Shown piece by piece: positions 1 through 5,106 of a stretch of DNA of 6,838 nt (its first letter is position 1; the number at the start of each line of letters is the position of its first letter). Made by a program: the position numbers and the translations under genes. The stretch spans positions 9,234-16,071 of the forward strand of contig NVSH01000005.1 of NCBI GenBank assembly GCA_002401185.1. Direction: 5' to 3'. Below the pieces are notes generated by a model. It ran no database searches and had not been told where the DNA came from. It saw nothing but the letters and a program-made list of their open reading frames with translations. This DNA comes from Gammaproteobacteria bacterium. Its GTDB lineage: Bacteria; Pseudomonadota; Gammaproteobacteria; SZUA-229.

Positions 1-156
1 AAAGAGGCGGAATATTACAGGCATTTACTGTGCTGGACAAGTCTATTGCTGGCTTTTTAGTAAAAATATTTACTATTACGGCTGGGCACCATATAGGCGG
101 GCTGTCAGCGGGAGTATTTGACCACACTGATGTTGCGACCTGTTATAGATTACTTA

Positions 157-198
157 ACATTCCAGTAGGCGAAGCTTCCACGTCCTGCTCTCGCCCCT
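157..198. repeat. 42-bp dispersed repeat, copy A
   Basis: This copy matches bases 286-327 at 38 of 42 positions without gaps; the differences are at 161, 164, 171 and 180. The shared core contains AAGCTTCC followed by CGTCCTGCTCTCGCCCCT. It begins with a degenerate form of the ACATCCnTGTA element (ACATTCCAGTA). Its position outside any convincing gene, next to related palindromic units, suggests a genome-dispersed intergenic element. Confidence 0.8.
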
Positions 199-199
199 C

Positions 200-221
200 G
201 GTAACCGCTTCCTGCGTTACC
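200..221. repeat. GGTAAC/GTTACC inverted repeat
   Basis: GGTAAC (200-205) and GTTACC (216-221) form a 6-bp inverted repeat with a 10-nt loop, directly after repeat copy A. No T-run follows on either strand, so it is not an intrinsic terminator. It is probably a structural part of the repeat cluster. Confidence 0.5.
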
Positions 222-280
222 CTAATAAATTTCATCCATGTAACGATGCATTGCCCTACTACTGTACATCCTGTACATAT

Positions 281-297
281 TACCTACATCCCTGTAG
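281..297. repeat. 17-bp palindromic direct repeat, copy 1
   Basis: TACCTACATCCCTGTAG is identical to 328-344, 47 bp away. It contains an inverted repeat, CCTACA-tccc-TGTAGG (283-298), able to fold into a 6-bp hairpin with a 4-nt loop. It belongs to the same family as the cores at 157-167, 232-242 and 266-276. Confidence 0.75.
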
Positions 298-327
298 GCA
301 AAGCTTCCGCGTCCTGCTCTCGCCCCT
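286..327. repeat. 42-bp dispersed repeat, copy B
   Basis: This is the second copy of the 42-bp unit, shifted by 129 bp from copy A with four mismatches. It is flanked on both sides by the same 17-bp element TACCTACATCCCTGTAG (281-297 and 328-344), so the unit sits between two direct copies of a short palindromic sequence. The left 17-mer overlaps the start of the unit. Confidence 0.8.
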
Positions 328-344
328 TACCTACATCCCTGTAG
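328..344. repeat. 17-bp palindromic direct repeat, copy 2
   Basis: This is an exact copy of 281-297, with the inverted repeat CTACA-tccc-TGTAG at 331-344. It ends three bases before the A-run that is the U-tract of the minus-strand terminator, so the repeat cluster abuts the end of the proposed small RNA. Confidence 0.75.
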
Positions 345-346
345 CC

Positions 347-376
347 AAAAAAAACACGGATTAAAAAATCCGCGTT
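347..376 (-). terminator. intrinsic terminator, minus strand
   Basis: Read on the minus strand, a 10-bp stem (376-367 paired with 362-353, including one G-U wobble at 373/356) closes a UUUU loop. It runs directly into a U-tract whose total length is eight (354-347). The plus strand has A-runs at this place and would not terminate. It lies about 190 bp downstream of the ferredoxin stop codon, so it could end that transcript, but a promoter at 446-474 gives it a closer source of RNA. Confidence 0.8.
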
Positions 377-439
377 AAAAACACCACCAAGGGAAGGGTG
401 GAAAAGATATACAAAATTCAATCCATATGAATTTAATAT
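347..439 (-). ncRNA. candidate small RNA, about 93 nt
   Basis: A transcript starting about 7 nt past the minus-strand -10 box (near 439) and ending in the U-tract would be about 93 nt. Its 5' half is A/U-rich. A first hairpin follows: CCACC (401-397) pairs with GGUGG (388-384), exposing the loop CUUCCCUU. Then comes the terminator hairpin with eight U, the usual layout of an Hfq-type sRNA. I saw no convincing open frame with a ribosome site in it. The loop is complementary to purine-rich Shine-Dalgarno sequences; it can form eight pairs (one G-U) with AAGGGGAG in front of the neighbouring ferredoxin gene. The promoter and hairpins are seen; the RNA and its target are inference. It could instead be the 3' UTR of the ferredoxin mRNA. 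Confidence 0.45.
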
Positions 440-445
440 AAGTAA

Positions 446-474
446 ATTATAATATATCAATTAACAGATTTCAA
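446..474 (-). promoter_or_regulatory. sigma70-like promoter, minus strand
   Basis: On the minus strand, TTGAAA (474-469, five of six consensus bases) is followed after exactly 17 bp by TATAAT (451-446, a perfect -10). The predicted start is near 439, pointing at the terminator at 347-376. No protein gene lies in between. The area is A/T-rich, so a chance -10 is possible, but the matching -35 at ideal spacing makes this the best promoter in the window. Confidence 0.55.
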
Positions 475-563
475 CAAGTACATAATAATCTCGCGCAACC
501 TTCTTAAAGTTACTTAAATTTCAAAAAGTTACCTATAGGGCACCTCTATTAATTGCTTGCGCC
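475..563. other. AT-rich gap, no gene seen
   Basis: This stretch between the proposed sRNA promoter and the ferredoxin stop codon shows no coding frame. Its one structure is an inverted repeat TAGGGC (536-541) with GCCCTA (561-566) that overlaps the ferredoxin stop. On the minus strand a short T-run follows only after several unpaired bases, so it is at best a weak 3' end signal. Confidence 0.5.
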
Positions 564-872
564 CTAAATTAACAACCTCGTCACAATCTCACCTCCTTTC
601 AGATGTTTTTCAATAATCTCATCAACATCCTCGCGATCGAGATAGGTGTACCAGGTCTCTTCAGGATAGACCACGATAACCGGACCAAGTTCACAACGGT
701 CTAAACAGCCTGCTGTATTTATCCTGACCTTGCCCTCACCAGATAAACCCAATGCCTTTATCCTTGTTTTAGCGTAAGCACGAATTTCAGTCGCGTTACA
801 CTGTTCACAGCATTGCTCACCTGACGCCCGATCATTTGTACAAAAAAACACATGATATTTATAATGCGCCAT
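564..872 (-). CDS. thioredoxin-like [2Fe-2S] ferredoxin
   Basis: This is a 102-residue cytoplasmic electron-transfer protein of the thioredoxin-fold [2Fe-2S] ferredoxin family. The N-terminus has the family pattern HVFFCTN (Cys11) followed by the CCEQC cluster (Cys21, Cys22, Cys25). The second half has INTAGCLDRCELGP with Cys56 and Cys60, then VVYPEETWY, typical of the small stand-alone members in proteobacteria. Four of these cysteines would bind the cluster; Cys11, one of the 21-25 group, Cys56 and Cys60 fit the family. I chose the ATG at 872 because AGAAGGGGAG lies about 5 nt before it; an in-frame GTG at 878 would overlap that ribosome site. The physiological partner is unknown. The gene is divergent from coq7, with 173 bp between the two starts. 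Confidence 0.9.
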   Translation of the reverse strand: MAHYKYHVFFCTNDRASGEQCCEQCNATEIRAYAKTRIKALGLSGEGKVRINTAGCLDRCELGPVIVVYPEETWYTYLDREDVDEIIEKHLKGGEIVTRLLI

Positions 873-1045
873 CAACACTCCCCTTCTGTCACTATTTATT
901 TACGTAATCTTAATAGTATGTCACAAAGAACCATATAAGGTGGTTTCACCATGACGGCAAAAATGCCGCTATATAAGATCATATACCAACATTGCTACAC
1001 ATAAACCTGTTGCACCCGCCGCACTAAAACAGCAATATACACCGC
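873..1045. promoter_or_regulatory. divergent ferredoxin/coq7 control region
   Basis: This region must hold the starts of both divergent transcripts. I found no promoter with two good hexamers on either strand. Two small inverted repeats are visible: GGTG-gttt-CACC (939-950) and CGGCA-aaaa-TGCCG (955-968). Neither has a T-run, so they are not terminators; they could be operator or leader structures. TATAAG at 972-977 is a possible plus-strand -10 but lacks a fitting -35. Confidence 0.35.
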
Positions 1046-1684
1046 ATGCGTAATTACACTTTCTTTGACCAACTCATTATAAATGCCGATACGGCTTTAC
1101 GTACTTTATTTGGCGAGCCCATTATCACGCATCGACCGTATCCAGCCGCTGGTGTATCTGACGCGGATTTTTCTGAACAGGAAAGAAAAAACATCGCTGG
1201 GCTGATGAGGGTAAATCATAGTGGTGAAGTTGCAGCTCAGGCTCTTTATCAAGGGCAGTCTTTAACGTCAAGAAATAAAGCTATCAAGGAAAAATTACAG
1301 CAGGCCGCTCAGGAAGAAAACGACCATCTGGAGTGGACAAAAAACAGAATAAACGAACTGGGTAGTCACACCAGTCTGTTAAACCCTTTGTGGTATGGCG
1401 GGTCTTTTGTTATCGGTGCCTGCGCCGGCGTCGCTGGTGATAAATGGAATTTAGGTTTTTTAGCAGAAACCGAACATCAGGTCGTCAAGCATCTGGAATC
1501 TCACCTCAACAAACTACCCGGTGGCGACTTAAGAAGTCGCGCAATTCTGGAACAGATGAAAACCGATGAACAAAAACATGCAACCACTGCCATCGAAAAT
1601 GGCGCTGCTGTATTACCTCCTCCGGTTAAAACCTTAATGGCCGCCATGTCAAAAGTAATGACGGGTTCGACTTATTATATTTAA
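1046..1684 (+). CDS. coq7: Coq7, demethoxyubiquinone hydroxylase
   Basis: This di-iron monooxygenase makes the next-to-last modification of ubiquinone, hydroxylating 2-polyprenyl-3-methyl-6-methoxy-1,4-benzoquinol with O2 at the inner face of the membrane. The 212-residue length is normal for the bacterial family. The ferritin-like iron ligands are all present: Glu61 (NHSGE), Glu91 and His94 (EENDH), Glu143 (AETEH), Glu175 and His178 (DEQKH). The first three spacings match those of the mammalian enzyme. The hydrophobic segment around LLNPLWYGGSFVIGACAGVAG, residues 111-131, is the membrane-associating helix region. The start is well fixed because an in-frame TAA lies at 1025-1027, yet the Shine-Dalgarno sequence is poor. 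The gene stands alone on the plus strand and converges with the VOC gene after 18 bp. Its presence implies aerobic ubiquinone synthesis. Confidence 0.97.
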   Translation: MRNYTFFDQLIINADTALRTLFGEPIITHRPYPAAGVSDADFSEQERKNIAGLMRVNHSGEVAAQALYQGQSLTSRNKAIKEKLQQAAQEENDHLEWTKNRINELGSHTSLLNPLWYGGSFVIGACAGVAGDKWNLGFLAETEHQVVKHLESHLNKLPGGDLRSRAILEQMKTDEQKHATTAIENGAAVLPPPVKTLMAAMSKVMTGSTYYI

Positions 1685-1702
1685 CTTTCTAAGAACAACC
1701 GT

Positions 1703-2110
1703 TCACCCAGTACTTAATGGCGGATGATAAATAATCTGCACCGCATTGCCATCCGGGTCTTTACAATAAAAACTACGCGCACCGTCACGATGGTCTTTCA
1801 CACTGGATAATAGTTCCACATTTTCCTGCTTTAAAAAGGCAAACCATTGTATTACATCGTCTGCGTTATCAATGATAAAACCCAAATGATCCAGCTTTTG
1901 CCCGCTATTTTCATCAATGGCTTTACTGGCACGATGTAATGCCAAATTATCGCTGCCTGATGTCAGATAATAATTATCTTCATCTGGCCGCCATTCAATA
2001 CTCATTCCTAACAGACGTGTGTAAAAATCCACACATTTTTCAAGCTCACTAACGTTCAGCGCAAGGTGGTGCATGCCTGCGGTTTTTTCAGGTCGTTCTA
2101 TTCGTGACAT
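1703..2110 (-). CDS. VOC-fold (glyoxalase/dioxygenase superfamily) protein
   Basis: This 135-residue protein has a single vicinal-oxygen-chelate module pair. The first beta-alpha-beta unit starts at MHHLALNV (His14, His15) with YTRLLGMSIEWRPDEDNYYLT; the second starts at LDHLGFII (His75) and ends DPDGNAVQIIYHP (residues 118-130). Metal ligands of the fold would be His14 or His15, His75 and the residue at 125. That last position is usually Glu; here it is Gln125. Substrate cannot be told from the sequence: glyoxalase, thiol transferase and dioxygenase relatives all share the fold. It is the last gene of the yhfA-DUF885-VOC operon, 17 bp behind DUF885, with a good ribosome site (GAGGT about 9 nt before the ATG). 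It converges with coq7. Confidence 0.9.
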   Translation of the reverse strand: MSRIERPEKTAGMHHLALNVSELEKCVDFYTRLLGMSIEWRPDEDNYYLTSGSDNLALHRASKAIDENSGQKLDHLGFIIDNADDVIQWFAFLKQENVELLSSVKDHRDGARSFYCKDPDGNAVQIIYHPPLSTG

Positions 2111-2127
2111 CTTTTATCTACCTCGTG

Positions 2128-3864
2128 CTAATCGGCGAATACCGCATCATGCACTTGTTGCCACACGCTTTCACCAAATACCGACTTGATCACCAGAGGC
2201 AGTGCAATAGAACCTTGTGACAATATCGCATCATGAAAGGCTTTTAATTTTACTTTATCGGCAACACTTATTTGTTCACCTACTATTATTTCACGTGTTT
2301 TTAAAATAAGCTCACGACCAATTGCGTAACACAACGGGGTTGCAGCCGCATTACAATACCAACTAACCTCAGCCTGTGCCTGTGATACGTCAAAACCCAG
2401 TTTTTCGACCAACAGGTTGACTGCATCATCAAAGGTAAATTGTCCTGTATGAATTTTTACATCGATAACAATGCGAAGAGCACGCCACAATCGGTCACGT
2501 AATAAAATAAACGCATGCTCTTTCTGGTTATATAAGCCTTGTTCAAAAACCAGTTGCTCACAATACAGCGCCCAACCTTCGTACATACTTGCCGAAGCGT
2601 TAAGTAGACGCGTCATATTTTTTTTATGGTTTTGATTAGCAATAACAAACTGTAAGTGATGCCCTGGAAAGGCTTCGTGCGCTGAGATCAAATCGATACT
2701 GAACTGGTTATGCTCCGCCAATAATGCTTCATCTTCCACCGTCGTAACATAATACAGACCACGTTGTTTTTTATCATGCGGCATCGGTGGTTCATACGCA
2801 GCAAAAGGAATGATGCCGCGCAAAAACTTCGGGGTCTGCTGCACTTTAAGTGACTGCTGCTCAGGCACCGTAACGATATCGGCTTTTAATAACCACGCAT
2901 GTGCTGTTTGCATTCTTTTACGATAACTATCGAGTAATTGCGTGGCGGCCGGATGCTTGGCGCCAACTTTTGCCAATGCTTTATTGATGTTTTGTTCACC
3001 ACAAATCTTATCGCTATAGCGCAATAATTCCTCTTCTGTTTGCGCAACCAAACGCTCACCAAAATCGAGAATTTTCGCAGCATCCGCTGATAAGAAATGC
3101 TTTTCATTTATCAGACGGTTAAACCGATTATGGCCAGATGCAAATTTTCCTGCCGCTGATGGCAACACGTCATTTTCGAGGTAATCAGCAAAATCATTTA
3201 TCGCGTGCGCCGCCTCATCAAACAATGGTTGCAGTCTTGCAGGATTAGTGAATTTGGCCGTAAGCAAAGGGTTTCTGTCCAGCGTGTGTATAAATTCTGC
3301 GCCCGATCGCGCGATACCTATTGCCGTAACCGTCCATTCGGGCACAACCCGCTCTGGATAATGCGATAACATGCTCTTTGCACCACGTAAATATTCCGGG
3401 ATGGCCTGCAAACGATGTTTGGTCGCCTTGTGTACATTACTGCCAGGATGAATCAACAGCTGATAGATTGCATTGATTGGCAGGTACTCGACAGGGTTAC
3501 GATAACGCCAGTCATTTTCTTCCAGATCATGCAACTCAACCGATATCGCACCCGACAAAACGCGGTAATCTATCTGCCTGGCTTCTGATAATTCGGCCAG
3601 GGTTAACTCATCCATCGCCGACTGCATTTTCTGATTTAAAACAATCAACGCACCGATATCATCATGCTCGTAACTTTTTAAAATTTCGGCATATTCATTG
3701 ACCCCCACAGAAACAGCGGATTCTGGGTGATAACGAAGCCATGAGTGATAATATTGATCGCATAGCAGATCAAAATGTTTGTCACTCAAACTACACTGAG
3801 TATTACTTTCAACACTTACACTATCTTCTACGGATGTTAATACTAACTTTTCAACGCTGGGCAT
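2128..3864 (-). CDS. DUF885 family metallopeptidase-like protein
   Basis: This 578-residue protein is of the DUF885 family, regarded as predicted gluzincin-like zinc peptidases of mostly unknown substrate. The hallmark HEAFPGHH is at 396-403 (likely zinc ligands His396 and His402, catalytic Glu397), followed by the helix SMYEGWALYCEQL at 427-439 with Glu429 as the probable third ligand. Further family blocks are RLWRALRIVIDVKIHTG (458-474), PLCYAIGRELIL (510-521) and QGSIALPLV (550-558). Length is close to normal. Many relatives are exported or lipoproteins, but this N-terminus (MPSVEKLVLTSVEDSVSVES) is acidic with no hydrophobic core, so the product looks cytoplasmic. The start lies 4 bp behind the yhfA stop, with AGAAGAA inside the end of yhfA as a possible ribosome site, so translation is probably coupled. 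Confidence 0.92.
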   Translation of the reverse strand: MPSVEKLVLTSVEDSVSVESNTQCSLSDKHFDLLCDQYYHSWLRYHPESAVSVGVNEYAEILKSYEHDDIGALIVLNQKMQSAMDELTLAELSEARQIDYRVLSGAISVELHDLEENDWRYRNPVEYLPINAIYQLLIHPGSNVHKATKHRLQAIPEYLRGAKSMLSHYPERVVPEWTVTAIGIARSGAEFIHTLDRNPLLTAKFTNPARLQPLFDEAAHAINDFADYLENDVLPSAAGKFASGHNRFNRLINEKHFLSADAAKILDFGERLVAQTEEELLRYSDKICGEQNINKALAKVGAKHPAATQLLDSYRKRMQTAHAWLLKADIVTVPEQQSLKVQQTPKFLRGIIPFAAYEPPMPHDKKQRGLYYVTTVEDEALLAEHNQFSIDLISAHEAFPGHHLQFVIANQNHKKNMTRLLNASASMYEGWALYCEQLVFEQGLYNQKEHAFILLRDRLWRALRIVIDVKIHTGQFTFDDAVNLLVEKLGFDVSQAQAEVSWYCNAAATPLCYAIGRELILKTREIIVGEQISVADKVKLKAFHDAILSQGSIALPLVIKSVFGESVWQQVHDAVFAD

Positions 3865-3868
3865 CTTA

Positions 3869-4285
3869 TTATTCTTCTATAATTTCATAGTCATGGGTTA
3901 CATCAACACTTTTCGCCAGCATAATAGAAACTGAACAATATTTGTCTGCCGTCATATCCACCGCACGCGAGACTTTTTTCGTATCGAGGTTTTTACCTTT
4001 CACGATGTAATGCACATGTATTTTTGTAAATACTTTTGGCGCCTCATCAGCACGCTCGGCTGATAACTCGACCTGACAATCGGTAATCTCCTGGCGTTGT
4101 CGCTGAAGAATTAACACTACATCAAATGCGGTACACCCCCCCATGCCTAGCAATACCATTTCCATCGGCCTAATACCGAGGTTACGACCGCCACTTTCTG
4201 GCGGCCCGTCCATGACCACTGAATGACCACTGTCGGACTCACCAACAAAAGACATATTATCCAACCACTTTACGACTGCTTTCAT
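3869..4285 (-). CDS. yhfA: OsmC family protein, YhfA type
   Basis: This 138-residue OsmC/Ohr-superfamily protein resembles E. coli YhfA along its whole length (MKAVVKWLDNMSFVGES, RPMEMVLLGMGGCTAFDVV, SADKYCSV-like block ADKYCSVSIMLAKSVDVTH). The superfamily reduces hydroperoxides with a cysteine pair; here the two conserved cysteines are Cys51 (GGC) and Cys117 (KYC), so redox activity is plausible. YhfA's own substrate is not established. The start at 4285 has AAAGG about 6 nt upstream. It is the first gene of a three-gene minus-strand operon and is divergent from crp, as yhfA is in E. coli. Expression probably comes from the TTGACA promoter at 4354-4382. Confidence 0.93.
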   Translation of the reverse strand: MKAVVKWLDNMSFVGESDSGHSVVMDGPPESGGRNLGIRPMEMVLLGMGGCTAFDVVLILQRQRQEITDCQVELSAERADEAPKVFTKIHVHYIVKGKNLDTKKVSRAVDMTADKYCSVSIMLAKSVDVTHDYEIIEE

Positions 4286-4314
4286 ATTAAGCCTTTATTT
4301 ATATTCATAGGAAT

Positions 4315-4326
4315 CTTTGCACAAAG
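4315..4326. repeat. CTTTGCACAAAG inverted repeat
   Basis: CTTTG and CAAAG flank a central CA, giving a 5-bp perfect palindrome with a 2-bp centre. It lies in the predicted 5' leader of the yhfA transcript, about 30 bp before its start codon. It could be a small operator. It does not match the TGTGA-N6-TCACA site of CRP. Confidence 0.35.
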
Positions 4327-4343
4327 CATCTTTTTACTGATAC

Positions 4344-4372
4344 TTTAGGTTTATTTAAATCTTGTGTATTAT
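4344..4372 (+). promoter_or_regulatory. possible crp promoter
   Basis: TATTAT (4367-4372, five of six -10 bases) follows TTTAGG (4344-4349, three of six -35 bases) by 17 bp. Transcription would start near 4379, giving a leader of about 25 nt. The weak -35 is typical of a promoter needing an activator, but this is inference. Confidence 0.4.
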
Positions 4373-4382
4373 CTCTTGTCAA
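4354..4382 (-). promoter_or_regulatory. probable yhfA operon promoter
   Basis: On the minus strand a perfect -35 TTGACA (4382-4377) is followed after 17 bp by TTTAAA (4359-4354, four of six -10 bases). The predicted start near 4347 gives a leader of about 60 nt before yhfA. It overlaps the crp promoter: its -35 lies just downstream of the crp -10, so the two polymerases would compete. Confidence 0.5.
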
Positions 4383-4404
4383 TGAAAAACCGCAGGCATT
4401 TACC

Positions 4405-5055
4405 ATGAGCATTGTCAGAGAGATTCCAACACTCAACCCTTCTCTAGAACACCTGCTGAAACACTCTCACCAAAAAACATACAGTGCCAAAAAGGTCATC
4501 ATCCATGAAGGTGACGTTTCAAATAGCCTGTACTATATCATCGAGGGCTCGGTAAGCGTACAGACAGAGAGCGAAACCGGAGAAGAAATCATCCTCGCGC
4601 AACTAAATCAGGGAGATTTTTTCGGCGAGGCTGGACTGTTTGACATAGAGACGACACAGCAAGGTAAACGCACCGCAGGCATCACTGCCCGAGCAGACTG
4701 CGTGATCGCCGAGATAAGTTACGCACAATTTAAACAGATTATCAGTGAAGACCCTGCCGTCATGTTCCTGTTAACCAGTCAGATTTTTAATCGACTAAAA
4801 AAAACCAGCCAGAAAGTTCGCGACCTTATCTTTCTCGATGTTAAAGGACGCATCGCACATTGCTTGCTAGACCTCAGCAGCCAACCTGATGCCATGACAC
4901 ACCCCAATGGCATGCAGATAAAAACAACCCGACAAGATATAGCAAAAATGGTTGGCTGTTCAAGAGAGATGGCTGGGCGCGTTTTAAAAGAGCTAGAGGA
5001 CGAAGACCTGATTACCGCCCACGGAAAAACCATCGTCGTGTTTGGTACTCGTTAA
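4405..5055 (+). CDS. crp: cAMP receptor protein (CRP/Vfr type)
   Basis: This 216-residue global regulator has an N-terminal cyclic-nucleotide domain (about 24-125), a dimer helix (about 118-145) and a C-terminal winged helix-turn-helix (about 170-216). cAMP-pocket residues known from E. coli CRP are present: Gly74 and Glu75 (FFGEAGLF), Arg89, and Arg130, Thr134 and Ser135 in the dimer helix (NRLKKTS). The serine that follows the arginine in E. coli is Thr90 here, and four extra residues lie between Glu75 and Arg89. The recognition helix CSREMAGR keeps Arg187, Glu188 and Arg192, which read the TGTGA half-site, so the same DNA motif is expected. The stretches FLDVKGRIA, QPDAMTHPNGMQIK and HGKTIVVFGTR are almost those of E. 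coli CRP and Vfr. The ATG follows a weak site (CAGG, 8 nt). It is divergent from yhfA and converges with trpC. Confidence 0.96.
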   Translation: MSIVREIPTLNPSLEHLLKHSHQKTYSAKKVIIHEGDVSNSLYYIIEGSVSVQTESETGEEIILAQLNQGDFFGEAGLFDIETTQQGKRTAGITARADCVIAEISYAQFKQIISEDPAVMFLLTSQIFNRLKKTSQKVRDLIFLDVKGRIAHCLLDLSSQPDAMTHPNGMQIKTTRQDIAKMVGCSREMAGRVLKELEDEDLITAHGKTIVVFGTR

Positions 5056-5106
5056 GCTGCAATATGTATGCAGGTGAAATGTCATGCGGCAGATGTTTCT
5101 GCGTTA

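Larger units (their letters stand above)
3..344 (+). other. open frame from left edge, doubtful coding
   Basis: One plus-strand frame stays open from base 3 to a TAG at 342-344, 113 codons, with no start required because it enters from the left edge. The first 50 or so codons read like ordinary protein (hydrophobic stretch, then GGLSAGVFDHTD). From about base 157 the frame runs through intergenic-type repeats and yields two related cysteine- and serine-rich segments (VGEASTSCSRP and VGKASASCSRP), which is what repeat translation looks like rather than a domain. It may be the 3' end of an upstream gene whose tail was overrun by repeats, or chance. No family was recognised. Confidence 0.2.

Noticed and set aside
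157..344. CRISPR array
   Set aside because: There are only two imperfect long copies with a 129-bp period, the short cores are irregularly spaced, and no cas gene is near.
448..453. Plus-strand TATAAT in the left intergenic region
   Set aside because: No -35-like hexamer lies 16-18 bp upstream, and the sequence is A/T-rich; the minus-strand reading has both boxes.
536..566. TAGGGC/GCCCTA inverted repeat as ferredoxin terminator
   Set aside because: The loop is 19 nt and the T-run is separated from the stem, so the fit to an intrinsic terminator is poor.
2886..3107. 73-codon minus-strand frame inside the DUF885 gene
   Set aside because: It lies in another frame of a well-supported gene and its translation has no recognisable pattern or ribosome site.
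4363..4378. CRP binding site ahead of crp
   Set aside because: The left half TGTGT is close to TGTGA, but the right half TCTTG matches TCACA in only the first two bases.
4779..5033. 84-codon minus-strand frame opposite crp
   Set aside because: It is antisense to the conserved C-terminal domain of Crp and is serine/arginine-rich as expected for a shadow.
5057..5102. Two hairpins between crp and trpC: CTGCA/TGCAG (5057-5073) and GCAGA-tgtt-TCTGC (5089-5102)
   Set aside because: Both stems are only 5 bp and no U-tract follows on either strand, so I do not call a terminator for this convergent pair.
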